Source: Tolypeutes matacus (taxonomy: Eukaryota > Chordata > Mammalia > Cingulata > Chlamyphoridae). Taken from it: a DNA stretch of 64,000 nt. A model generated the notes under the pieces. That model was given only the letters and a program-made list of their open reading frames with translations, made no database searches and was not told the DNA's origin. Both the position numbers and the translations under genes were made by a program. Every line of letters begins with the position of its first letter. The stretch's first letter is position 1. Shown here piece by piece: positions 22,886 to 33,958 of the stretch. The stretch is from assembly GCA_026826555.1 (NCBI GenBank), contig JAKSZT010054581.1, positions 273,906-337,905 on the forward strand. Reading direction: 5' to 3'.

Positions 22886-24012
22886 CTCCACCGTCTGAAT
22901 GCCAAAAAGACATGTTCCTTCCATATGCAAAATATATTCATTAAATCATAATATTTCAAAAGCCTTAAATCATTTCAGTAGCAAAGATAAGTACAAAAAT
23001 CTCATAAAAATAAGTTATAGGCATGCAGTTTGTGGTGGGGTAACATTTCCCCTTTGGCTGCAGACCTCTTAAACTTAGAAAACAAGTTATTTTCTTCCAA
23101 TATACAAAGGAGTGACAGACATAGGTTAAACATTTGCATTACCATGGGGAGAAATTAGGAGGAAAATAGGCATCACAAGTCCCAAACAGTTCCAAAAACC
23201 TGCAGAGCATGTTCCATTACATTTCAAAGTCTAAGAGTCTTCCTTAGCACAATGTCTTCTTCTCAGGGCCTTATGGGGTCATGGTCATTTTCTCAGTTCT
23301 GCCCTTATCAAGTATCTAGGTGGTAGTCAAGCTCTAGATCTCACCCTCCAAAAACATTGGTGTGATAACCACACTTTCCAAAACCTCTGGGGGACATTCT
23401 CAACCCCCTTATTACAGTGGGGTTGTGGCAACATTCTAATCTCTGACATACAGGCCCAATCCCCTCAGAATAATGGGGTGGCAACCTAACTCTGCCCAAG
23501 TGGGGAAGTGCTCCACTCTCTCTGTAGCATGGGGTGAGCATATTCTTCCTGAACAATGAACTGGAAGATCCACTCTCTTCAAATCCCTGGGCAAAGTCAC
23601 CCTTTCAGTACACAGGGTTGGGTTCCCTCTCTTGGCCCAAGATGTCTTAACTCCAGATGATGTGTTAATTCCAGACCCCAGCATCCATGATTTTCCTCTT
23701 ACAGTTGTTTTTCTTTCAATCTCTCCTGTTCCTGTCCCTTTTAGTCCAGGATGACACTAGTTTCATTCATAGAGATCTTGCAAAAAACTTGTTGATTTAG
23801 CATGCACGGAACCAGGGACAAAGCTGTCAGACAGTAAGACTTGTCACAAATCCTTCCTGGATAACTGCATTCTGAGTTTTGACCTATAAATTCCAAGTTT
23901 AGTTAAGTCCTCACATGGGATGTTATCTTTAGGTGGCTTATTTTCTGGAAGCTTGAAATTTGCCAAATCATCAATCTCTGGTGTTTTTTTTTCACAGCAG
24001 TTTAGATTTCAG

Positions 24013-24267
24013 CTAATCTCTTTCTTTTAACATTTTGCTATATGCTGCAAAGAGAAGCCAGGCTGAACTTTCTACATTTACTTTGGAAATCTCCTCAGCT
24101 AAATATCCAAACTTGTCATTTTCAAATTCTGCCTTCCATCTCACATCAGCAGTCAATTTTGCCATGTTTTCTGCAACTTTAAAACAAGGATCACCTTTCC
24201 TCCAGTTTCCAACAAGAATTTCATCATTTCCAAATATGGCTTCATCAGAAATATCTTTTGGGTCCAT
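24013..24267 (-). pseudogene. MaLR Gag-like remnant
   Basis: The 84-codon open segment contains NWRKGDPCFKVAENMAKL and FGYLAEEISK, wording that recurs in ERVL/MaLR-type interior sequences. It is the part nearest the 5' LTR, where gag belongs. It is far shorter than a full Gag. Two more minus-strand frames (23684-23436 and 23556-23341) lie downstream without recognisable motifs. Confidence 0.65.
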
Positions 24268-24421
24268 ATTCTTACCTGCAGTCTATTCAAAGAATTCTAT
24301 GCCTCTTTCATCAAGCATCTCATGATTCCTCCAAAAAATACTCCTTACCCATTTATGAAACTATTCCAACATTTTTAGTAATTGCAAGCACCATGGTCCC
24401 CACTTTTCTGGTACCAATTTC

Positions 24422-24924
24422 TGTCTTAGTTTGCCAAAGTCTGCTGATGCAAAGTACCAAACACGGGTTCACTTTTATAATGGGAATATTATATGGGGTA
24501 AAAGCTTACAGTTCTGAGGCTCTGAAATGTCCAAATCAAGGCACCATCAGTGATGCTTTATCTCCAAAACCAGCTGCTGGTAATCCTGGTATCCCATCAT
24601 GTGATGATAAGGCATATGGAAGGGCTTAATTCCTCATCCTTGAACTACTCCATGGGCCCAAGCTTATGGAGAGTTCAGGCTTAAGTGATTTTTGAGACCT
24701 CTCTCACTTGGAAGAATGAAAAATAGTGGATCTACCTTTTTTCTGTCTCTGTCTCTCTCTGTCTCCATTTATATCAGACCAAGCAAAAGGGCAGAGACTC
24801 AACTTGTGTCATGCTTCACTGAGGTTGTCCAATCAGAAGGGTTTCACACCCACAGGACTGGATTAGTTCAGAAAACATATTCTTTCTCTTTCTGGAATTC
24901 ATAAAATAATTTTAGACTGTCACA
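24422..24924 (-). repeat. 5' LTR of the MaLR element
   Basis: It begins TGTCTTAGTTTGCC and ends CTGTCACA on the plus strand, colinear with the LTR at 22410. The two differ by many substitutions and small indels, so the insertion is old. A CT-rich microsatellite-like run lies at about 24742-24763. Confidence 0.85.
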
Positions 24925-24929
24925 GATCC

Positions 24930-25959
24930 CTTCCAGAAAAGGGCTTTTCTAGAAAATAAAAACAATTGATCTGCAGAGGATTTCAAAGAAAATGAAAAAA
25001 AAAAAAAAAAAAGAAAAAGGAATGAACCCTCTATAACTACAGATAAGCAACACCTGCTCATTAACCAGTTTGTTCCAGAATAGCCAACTTATCAGATTGA
25101 CCCTATATGAGCTTTTCACTCCCTCATTGGAGCATCTTTTACTTTCTGAATAGATTACTGGCCAATATATGAATTACTTAATAAAAGTGTTAGATTCTAA
25201 ACTTATGTTGTTGAAATGTTTTTTCTTTTAACAATATTATATTTTCATAGTACAACATATGATGTGTATTCTTGTGAATACTACATTTTACTAGGCTAAG
25301 AGATAACTGCCTTAGTGGAATTGATACATTGTTTCTTCAAAGTGTGAAATTAATTCCAATAGCCCACATAGAGTATGCTGAAGGTCCATAGTTACCAAAA
25401 AGAAAAAAAAAAAAGCTAAACTAAATAATAGATTGTATCAAAACTAAAGTTGAATTCTGACAAACAAGAACAAATCCTATTATTTATTATTCTTTTATAT
25501 GCCTAGACTCTATGTCTATCAATGCTAATTCCATAACAGAGTCCCTAAGGAGTTCCTTTTCAGCAAAAGACCAATGCAATTGGGAAAATCTTGGTTCCCC
25601 TTCTCAAATTTTATTTTAAGATTACTGGTGTCTAGTATACTGCTACACACTTTGCTGCTATTTCATAGATTGATTCTGGATTTCCTGTCTGAAGATTAAA
25701 ATACTCTGGCCAAGGTATATAGCCTACCTTTCAAGAATAATGTTAAAGTCTCTGAACAGATATCTGTCCACTCTGCACATCTCTCCTGGGGCTTTCCTTG
25801 ACTATTTCAGAAGTAAAAATGGTGTGAATGGAAACTCAATCCAGAACTCAAAATACTAATAATATTAAAAATGACCCAAGTTTCAGGTCAAAATATAGTG
25901 AAAGCATATCTGAAGTTTGCCAAAAAGATTAAATTGAAGAGGTAAGTAAATGCACTTAA
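24930..25959. other. Intergenic DNA, nothing recognised
   Basis: Apart from a poly(A) tract at 24995-25012 and a shorter one near 25402-25413, nothing specific is seen. Confidence 0.45.
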
Positions 25960-26930
25960 AAAAAAAATTCATTTTGAAATACTTCAAATTTATGTGACCA
26001 TTGTAAAGTAATACAAAATCCATACAAAGAACTCCAACATATCGACCCACCCAGATATCCAGATCCAACAACTTTTAATATTTTGTAAACCTTTGCTGAA
26101 TTGTTCTATCTTTCTTTCTATGTCTCTCTCTATTTATACAGCCATCTATCTCTGTCTATCTGTTTATCTACCTAATAAATTTATTTTCTAAACATTTGAG
26201 TGTAGGTTGTATAATCATGCTTTTTGAACAAGGATATTTACTGATACACCATATTAAGTAGAGTTATCAAGTTTAGAAAATTTAACTTTCATATGAAATT
26301 TACATGCTATATTACAGTTTTTCATGTGTCTCAATAATATCTTTTTAGATATTTTCTCCTCCATTATTAGTTCCAGTCAGGATCTTATTTCCCATTTAAT
26401 TGTCTTATTAGGTCTCCTTTAACCTCTCTTTTTTAAATTGTGGAAATAATTATACACATAAACTTTCCCATCTCAACCCCTTCCAATCATAAAATTTAGT
26501 GGGATTAATCAAATTCAGAGTGTTGTGCTACCATTGCCACCATCCATTACCAGAACATTCATTGAATCCCCATTCTTCCTGTCCTCTATACCTCTGTTAA
26601 ATTGTAATGTACTTTCTTTCTCTATGATTTTGCATAACCTCTCTTCATGTGAGTGGAATTTTACAGTATCTGCCCCTTTGAATCTGACATATTTACCTCA
26701 ACATGATGTCTTCAAGGTTGATGCAGTAAATGATTTTTATCCATAAGCTTTTTTTCTATTTAAAACCTTATTAGCTACATGATGCATTTCGTTTCTTATT
26801 TCCCTATTGTAATTTTTGTGTTGTACTGTGTCAAGTTGATTTTGTGTGCATAGAAACTTTGCTTTCATGACAACTTATTGTAGTCCCTATAATAATAATT
26901 ATTGACTCCATTTTGATTATTTATATTAAA
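25960..26930 (-). mobile_element. Old L1 3' end fragment
   Basis: The A-rich left border (25957-25966) is followed by antisense L1 3'-end wording (TGAAATACTTCAAATTTATG, ACCCACCCAGATATCCAGA). CTAT-rich sequence comes next, then the TCCAGTCAGGATCTTATTTCC block, then an antisense 3'UTR block at 26400-26750. It resembles 3150-3430 plus 4283-4745. It is non-coding. Confidence 0.65.
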
Positions 26931-28016
26931 ACACGACAAAAGTGCTTCTCCTAATCTATTATCTAGAGAGTGGCTTCATGAGAACCAATGTATTATGTCT
27001 TAATTATTTTTATTGTTTTATAATGAGTCCCCATGAGCAAATGCAGAGAACCCATTTAATTCCTCCAACATGCCACATCACTTTGACAATGATTTGACAA
27101 TAGCATGACTCTTAGGACACTGTGTTCTGGTTCTCTTAATTCAGTCACACTCCTGTATTCTTGAAGAAGGCAGAGTGGTAAAATCAGATGGATGAATAAG
27201 AGATTTAGGATACTAGAAGGTTTTACTCATCATTTTAGTTTAGTTGGCATAAATGTCTAGAAGTCAACAAAATTGACAGATTCCCTGAATGCTTAAACTG
27301 CATCTCTTTTTGTCACTGTCTGAGCCCTTTGTGTGACCCAGAGATGGTCACTTCTTAGGTGAAGGGAGATGATCCAGACTTACCTATCACTTAATTCTGA
27401 ATTCCATCTTGATTCTTCTCCACTGATATTTACTTGATTATTGTTTAGCTACTTGTACTTAAAGCTGTATATTTGGCCACCTTCTATTTTGTCAAATTCT
27501 TAATGTTCCTTCATCTGAAGTATTCATCAGAGACATTACTGATAGTGTATTAATCATTATTCAATGTCAAGTATAAAATTCAATTTCTTCAGTATTCCTA
27601 AAGTTCTTCTTCATCCTTCTAGTTACTAACAATTATTCTTTTGCCATTTTCCCCAAACTCTTCACTTAATAGATGCCAGATAAAATAATGAATTTTAAAA
27701 AATTGGTATTGAAATATTAAAAATGTATAGCACTGTTTGCTTTCTATCTTTTCTTTCTCTCACCAGGGGAAAAAAAATCCCTATTATTTCTGTGTTCTGG
27801 CAGTAATTGTATATTGAACTCTTAATGCAAATGGTTCTTAGACTCTAGGCCCCTCTGTGACACACACACACATACATATCTACAAATGGAAATCTATATG
27901 CATATATGCACACAAGCACAGATATGTAAGTGCTGTGTGTACACTACGAGTTTTCACTAGGATAAAATCATTTCAAGCTAAGACTCTCTTAAGCTCTTAT
28001 TGTCTTCTACTACTGT
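26931..28016. other. Intergenic DNA 5' of the provirus, nothing recognised
   Basis: This contains a short CA-rich microsatellite-like tract at about 27861-27885 and otherwise ordinary AT-rich sequence. Confidence 0.45.
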
Positions 28017-28020
28017 CACC

Positions 28021-28458
28021 TGAAGCATAACACTTCATGCAAATAATGACTCCCCAGGAGAAAATTTCAATGAAACCTTTATTACCGGCCAGGGTGCACT
28101 CCCTAGTGAGAGTCGTGCTTAACATCCAGTGACTGCAGTTTTTATAGAACTACTTCCCGCATGGCCAATTTTTTTCGCGCGTGCCAAAAGCAGGATTGGT
28201 TTAATCATCATACATATTTCTATAGCAACCAAAAACAGGGTTGTTTTGATCATACATATTTCTATAGCGAAGCAAGCAAGCAATGTTCCAGAAGCTGATG
28301 TTTGCCGTTAGCATTCCAGCAGGGAGGGGGAGTGGTTGATCTTTGGGGCATGATGTACAGATTCTTTTCAGACTCCGATGGGTACCTGGGTTTCCACCGC
28401 AACTGTTAGAGGATTTTTCTACTGGGTATTTTCCTGGTACTGTTTTACTTCCTTCTCA
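28021..28458 (-). repeat. 3' LTR of the class I provirus
   Basis: TG...CA ended on both strands, 438 bp. On the minus strand it carries TATAAAA (28139-28145) and AATAAA (28078-28083), which define U3/R/U5. U3 holds two imperfect copies of a ~45-bp unit around CCAAAAGCAGGATTG. More CpG sites survive here than in the 5' LTR (for example the CGCGCG run near 28166). Confidence 0.95.
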
Positions 28459-28471
28459 TTCCCCACTCCTG
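28459..28471 (-). promoter_or_regulatory. Polypurine tract of the provirus
   Basis: AGGAGTGGGGAA lies immediately upstream of the 3' LTR's TGAGAAGG, where plus-strand DNA synthesis is primed in retroviruses. Confidence 0.85.
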
Positions 28472-28564
28472 TAATAGCATTAGTCAAACTGTTGACTCTG
28501 CATCAGTGGCCAAGGGGTTGTAATGAGTGCGTAATACCATTACCTTCACTGCCTGTATTCCTTT

Positions 28565-30341
28565 TCAGATGTAGGAAGTGAGGCAGTTAATGAAAATAGG
28601 GTCTACTAGAAATCCCAGTAGGACTAGGACAAGTGGAACTGCAACAGCGGTGATTAAGGTGGTTAGCCATGGGGACCATGAGAATAGGCTTTCATACCAA
28701 TGGGTGGTTAGCCATGGGGACCATGAGAATAGGCTTTCATACCAATTAGCACTTTGGTCCTAAGTTCTTCTCGTTCCCCTAGCCTGTTTCTGACTAATGA
28801 GAGACTTTTTAAAATTACTCCTGAGTGATTGGCATAGAAACAGCAGGTTTCACCCAGGGCCACACATAGTCCTCCTTGCTTTAAGAATAATAAAGCTAGC
28901 CCACATCTATTTTGTAGAACTATTTTGGCCAGAGAGGATAAGGAAGTTTTGAGGTGACTAACTGACTTTTTCAATTCTTTTAGATCTGTGTCAATCTGAG
29001 TAGATAAGGTTTTAATGTTTTCCTTCCTGGTGACCAGGGCTGCCATTCCTAAAGCTGCTGAACCCCCAGTCCCAAGGCCAACCATAATGGGAATGAGAAT
29101 GTGAACTCACTTAAATCAGTTTATGGTTCTAAAATGTTTGCAACCCCCTTCACCTGAATACCAGTATACCTGTGGGATGATGTGTACTAGGATGCATACA
29201 ACTGAGTTTTCTTCAGTTTTAGATTGTGACAGGGTTTGAGGCAAGAGACAAGGGGTGATTTCTTGTGTATAGGTGAACCAGGTGCCACTAGGAGCTTTCC
29301 AGTAATAGGATTCATTAGTTTCATTAGAGAAAATAACTGATGAACAGTGGGGGCTTAGGAAAGTTGTATTGATTCTGGCTGAGAAGGGGAAAAAACAGGT
29401 GCTGTTTCCTTGTAGGTTCCCCAGAGTTAGAATGGGCTTATGACCCCACTTACACAGCTTTTGGCTTTCATCTACTGATATTTATTGAACATACAGTGAT
29501 GCATTGGGAATAATGCTCTCATTTGCCCCTATCCCAATATAATAAGGAGGTTGGGGGTTTAGGCAGAGCCAACAATCTTTGGTGGCATTTGGTTGGCTAT
29601 TGTTTAGGAAGGCAAAGACAGAGGACAGCCTGGACAATAAGGGGGCCCCGGGGGGTTTTGGTTGGGGAAGGTTAGGTTTTCTGGTTTATTTTTGGGTGGA
29701 GTTTCTGGATCTGAATTAAGGAAAATGTCCCGGTTGAGATCAGCCGGATTAGGGGAAGGGGGTTTAAGAATACCTCGCTGGATAGTGAACTCAGTTCTGG
29801 GGTCTCGAGCAGTTACATATAGCCTGAGGTCCCAAGTTTTACCTCTCTTCCAGGCATCATCAGACCCATTAGTGATATGGATGTGGATGAGGTTGCCAGA
29901 CCGTATAGTTGGGTTCTGGGGCCTTGCTTCTCTATTGAGGCTGATGGCAACATCTTTGGAAGTTCACGGGGCTAGGGTTTCACAACCCCATTGGGCACAG
30001 TGGTACTGTCCCTGAGTATTACATTCTGGGGGCCCACCTGCAGGGCAGACATAGAACTGAACCTGAGCTAGTCCTTTTTCTAAATTCTGGTTTCCACATC
30101 CCCAACTTGTAAAAGAGTTTGTAAAGGGACGTGAGCTATTTGGCTTTACGTGATATTCTTTTCCAAGGAGGGAACATATATTGAAAGAGAGGGTAGGATT
30201 TTTCTTGGTAGTTTGAGTAGCATTTAGAACCTTCCTGTTTTCGGTTCTGGTTATGCTCCAGTAATAGGAGGTTAACTGAAAGCTACTACTAGCTCAAACA
30301 CTAGTAACCAGGAGGGACAGCAAACTCATTTGCCAGGGCAT
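28565..30341 (-). pseudogene. env: Gammaretrovirus-type env, inactivated
   Basis: This is an old copy of the envelope glycoprotein precursor that gives virions their receptor binding and fusion. The ATG at 30341 is followed by a short hydrophobic signal-like stretch that is cut by a stop at about codon 16. The surface part is Cys-rich (YHCAQWGCET region) and keeps a CWLC motif (29563-29574), the site of the labile link to the transmembrane subunit. In the transmembrane part (about 29085-28565) there is a Gly/Ala-rich fusion region, a heptad-repeat helix, an LQNRCGLALLFL segment and CX6CC (28840-28866). The membrane anchor follows and the frame ends at 28565. At least three stops and a frameshift near 28755 break it. 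A 45-bp in-frame duplication lies just before the anchor (28660-28749). CWLC plus CX6CC places it with gamma-type Env. Confidence 0.95.
28660..28749 (-). repeat. In-frame tandem 2 x 45 bp duplication in env
   Basis: Units 28660-28704 and 28705-28749 are identical over the first 42 bp and differ in the last three. In the Env frame each encodes WYESLFSWSPWLTT plus one residue, the membrane-proximal segment outside the anchor. The length of 45 bp keeps the frame. Confidence 0.9.
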
Positions 30342-30455
30342 TGTTATATTCCCCCCTCCTTCCCCACCTTTAGTCGTAACTTATTTGGTGAATCTTGATT
30401 TTTAAAGGGTTTGCTGTCCTGATGACTGTCCACTTCCTGATTTTGAGTCCTCCTT

Positions 30456-33400
30456 TCAGGACCTTACGGCTTTTAGCTGGGACGTATGTATCCAGTGCCT
30501 TTTCCCTGCGACTTTTACTGCCATGGGTGTTGTGAGGATCACCACATATGGGCCATCCACCGTGGCTCCAGTGTTCCAGCCTGGAGCTTCTGAACCCAGA
30601 CCAGATCTCTGGGCTGCACCTGAAATAAAAGAGGGTTAGTACTTAAACAAGAGAGATGGGTTTCTTGGACCATCCGATTGACCGTTTTTCTAATCTGGTC
30701 CAGCACCTTTAGAGTAGAGAAAAGATATTGGTTGTCAGATTCAGATATTTTTTCTAATCCCATCTTGGGCAACAGGGGCAGGGATCTGCCAAATAATATT
30801 TTGTAGGGCATAATGCCCTGCACGTAGGGGGTACATCTGGCTTTAAGGGGGTCAAAAGGAAGGAGACTCACACAGTTTTCACCAGACTCCAGAGCCAACT
30901 TGGTTAGGGTTTCTTTCAAGGTGTGGTTCATCCTTTCAACCTGTCCTGAACTTTGGAGCCAAAATGCACAGTGCAGTTTCCAATTTATACCCAGGGCTTT
31001 AGCCAATTGTTGAGTCACCTGCACTATGAAGGCTGGGCATTATCTGACCCTATTCTAAGAGGAAGCCTGAATCTCGGAATGAATTCTGCTATCAACTTCT
31101 TTACTACTACCATGGCTGTTTCTTTTTTAGTCGGGTAGGCTTTTACACATCCCGAAAACGTATTCACCAGCACCTGGAGATACCTATATCCACATTTTCC
31201 CAACTTTATCTCGGTAAAGTCTATTTCCCAGTGCTCCCCTGTTTTCATTCCATGGAGCCTATTTTCCACTGGAACTTGGACACCTCCTCTTTGATTTACT
31301 TTTGCACAGACTTCGCATCTTGATGTGATACTTTCACTGATTTCAGACAAGCTTGAGAAATAAAAGTCTATTTTTATTGGTTCTATTAATTTGGTGCTGC
31401 CCATATGTGTGGTGTCATGCAGCCTTTTGACCAATTGTCTCCCCACTGCTTCAGGTAGATATGTTTTGCCATCAGGCAGGACTAACCAACCTTCTGGGGA
31501 AACTTTAGCTCCTAGACTTTTCTCCTGCTTGACGTCTTCTGGAGAGTAGCGCATTATCTGGGGCTCCCAGCTGGGGACTGTCGGGAGCATTTGGAGAGGG
31601 GCGACCGGTAGGAAGGCGGCAATTCACGCAACTTCATCTGCTAGTCGGTTGCCTTCAGCCTGCGGGGAGTTTCCCTTCTGGTGTCTCTTGCAGTGAACAT
31701 GGCTACTTGGTTAGGGAACCAAGTGGCTTTTAATAGCGCTAAGACTTCAGCCCCATTTTTTATTTCTTTTCCTCCAGATGTTAGGAATCCTCACTCTTGG
31801 TACAGTTCACCATGTATATGGGCTGTAGCAAAAGCATAACGACTGTCCGTATAAATATTGACAGTTCGGCCTTTTGCCCATCTTAGCACTTGAGTAAGGG
31901 TTATTAGTTCGGCCCGTTGGGCAGAAGTGCCATGGCTTAAGGATTGAGCAAAGATAGTTTTGGGTGGCTCTACTACCTGCTCCCACATAACGAACTCTGT
32001 CTTTAACAAAGCTGCTGCCATCTATGTAGAGATTATGGGAAGCCTCCAGCAAAGGCACATTGGTGAGGCTTGGGCGTAGCCCCGTTAGGGTTTCCAGCAA
32101 GTGCAAGCAGTCATGGGCCACCGGGGGCACTAGAGTCAGGGATCAGGGTGGCCGGATTTAGTGCCTCCGTTTTTGAGAATATCACAGAGGGTGGGTTCAA
32201 CAATAAAACTTGATATTGCGTGATTCTGGCATTAGATATCCAGCGGTCCGGGGGACTATGGAGGAAGGATTCTACCGAATGTGGGGCCGTTATCACCAGA
32301 TTTTGGCCAAAGGGTAACTTAGAGGCTTCCTTGACTAAAAGGGCAGTGGCCACGACAGCTTTTAGGCAGTTGGGCCATCCGGCAGCTACATAGTCCAGCT
32401 TTTTTGAGAGGTACGCTACTGGTCGGCGCCAAGGCCCAGTGGACTGGGTTAAGACTCCTTTGCTAACGCTTCGACTTTCATCAAGGAATAGATGAAAGGG
32501 TTTGGACAGATCAGGTAGTCTGAAGGCGGGGGCACTCACCAGAGCTGTCTTCAGGCCTTCAAAGCCTTCTTGCTGCTCTTTGGTCCACAACAAGTCATTT
32601 CTCTTGCCCGCCGTGGCGGCGTAGAGGGGCTTAGCAATTTCCGTGAATCCAGGGATCCACAGCCTGCAGTATCCCGCCCTACCAAGAAATTCACGTACCT
32701 GTCATTTTGAGATTGGTGCTGGGATGCCCAATACGGCTTGTATCTTGTCACATGACAGTTGCCGTTCCCCTTTTTTCAAGATGTATCCCAGATATGTTAG
32801 GGAGTGGGAGCAGAGCTGAGCCTTTTTGGCCGATACGTGATACCCCATTTCCTCCAACGCTTTGAGTAGGCTGAGGGTTGCCGCTTTGCAATAGTCGGAG
32901 TCTGGTGCGGCTAGAAGGAGGTCATCTACATACTGAAGTAGGGTAATACCTGGATGCTGCTCCCTGAAGAGGGACAAGTTCCATCCCAGAGCCTCCCCAA
33001 ACAAGGTGAGGGAGTTTTTGAGTCCTTGGGGAAGTTTGGTCCAGGTTAGTTGCCTGCTTCCCGCAGGCCGAGGATCCTCAAAAGCAAAGATGGGTTGGCT
33101 AACTGGTGCCAATGGTATGGAAAAGAATGCATCTTTTAGATCTAGGACAGAGTAGGTGGTATGCTCTGGAGGGAGCTGGCTTAGAAGTGTGTAAAGGTTA
33201 GGGACGGTGGGGTGTATTGTTTTAACCCTTTTATTAACCTCCCTGTGGTCCTGTACTGGCCAATAGTCCATGCTTCCTGGCTTCTGCACAGGAAGTAAGG
33301 GGGTGTTCCATGGGGACTTGCAGGGAATAAGAATACCTGCATCGAGTAGACAGTTGATGTGTTTTTCAATTCCAGTCCTGGCCTTGTGACTAATTGTGCA

Positions 33401-33955
33401 CTGCCGTACCCAGATGGGGAGAGATGTGCTGAGTAGTTGCACCACCACAGGTTCTGATGTTGAGCCATCCCAGGGGGGTTTGTTTTGGCCCAAACTCCCA
33501 GAACCAGGTGCTGGAACTCTTGCAGCAACTGATTAGCTGTTGGTGGTGTCCCGAGGCTTGTTAGGAGATATTCTTCCGAGATGGGACATGTTACTAGGAG
33601 AGTCTGGGACTGAACACTGAACTTTAGTTTCATTTCACCATCCCAGTAGGAGATGGTAGCTTTTAATTTTTGTAGCAAGTCTCGCCCTAGCAAGGGATAG
33701 GGACAGTCAGGCATAACAAGGAAAGAGTGGGTAACAGTCCTGGCTCCAAGATTAATAGTCCGGGAGGAGGTCCAGGGATAAAAGTGTATTTTTCCCAGTG
33801 GCTCCTTGAACCAAAGTATATTCAGTTGCAAAGGGACCAGGGTCTGATTTCAGGGCAGAGTACGTAGCCCCTGTATCAACCAGTAAGTTAACCAGGCTGC
33901 TTCCAACTGTTAGTTTCACCATGGGCTCCCAGGGGCTTGGCAAGCCCTGGCCCCG
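30456..33955 (-). pseudogene. pol: Gammaretrovirus-type pro-pol, inactivated
   Basis: This polyprotein gene is in the gag frame after the UGA at 33958-33956. The protease keeps LVDTGATYSAL (catalytic DTGA at 33877-33866) and LLGRDLL. The reverse transcriptase (33493-32702) keeps VLDLKDAFF, LPQG and YVDD (32932-32921). The RNase H keeps YIDGSSF, SAQRAEL and YTDSRYA. The integrase (31590-30539) keeps an HX3H...CX2C zinc site, the first Asp (EIDFTE), the second Asp (GSDN) and the Glu in SGQVERMN. Breaks: frameshifts near 33790, 33500, 32120, 32020, 31027 and 30555, and an in-frame TGA after ISK near 32704 where CGA is likely ancestral. Some of the frame changes in RNase H could be counted differently. 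The gene ends at the stop 30458-30456, about 115 bp before env. Confidence 0.95.
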
Positions 33956-33958
33956 TCA
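33956..33958 (-). promoter_or_regulatory. UGA at the gag-pol junction, candidate readthrough stop
   Basis: The stop lies in the shared frame of gag and pro, between ...LMLLD and RGQGLPS. Gammaretroviruses make Gag-Pol by suppressing a stop at this point, normally UAG. Here it is UGA followed by C, a context known to be leaky, and then GGGGCCAGGGC. Whether UGA is ancestral or a later change cannot be told from one copy. Confidence 0.7.

Larger units (their letters stand above)
22410..24924 (-). mobile_element. Complete MaLR element (LTR-int-LTR), TSD GATCC
   Basis: Two related LTRs flank a 1.5-kb interior. GATCC at 22405-22409 and 24925-24929 is a perfect 5-bp TSD, as expected for ERVL/MaLR integrations. 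On the minus strand the interior starts just after the 5' LTR with TTGGTACCAG...AGTGGGG, the tRNA-Leu-type primer site of this class. A purine tract (GGTGGAGTG, about 22886-22894) precedes the 3' LTR. Only a Gag-like remnant is coding; there is no pol, as is normal for MaLRs, which depend on other elements for replication. Confidence 0.88.

Noticed and set aside
29662..30015. 117-codon plus-strand frame
   Set aside because: It is antisense to env.
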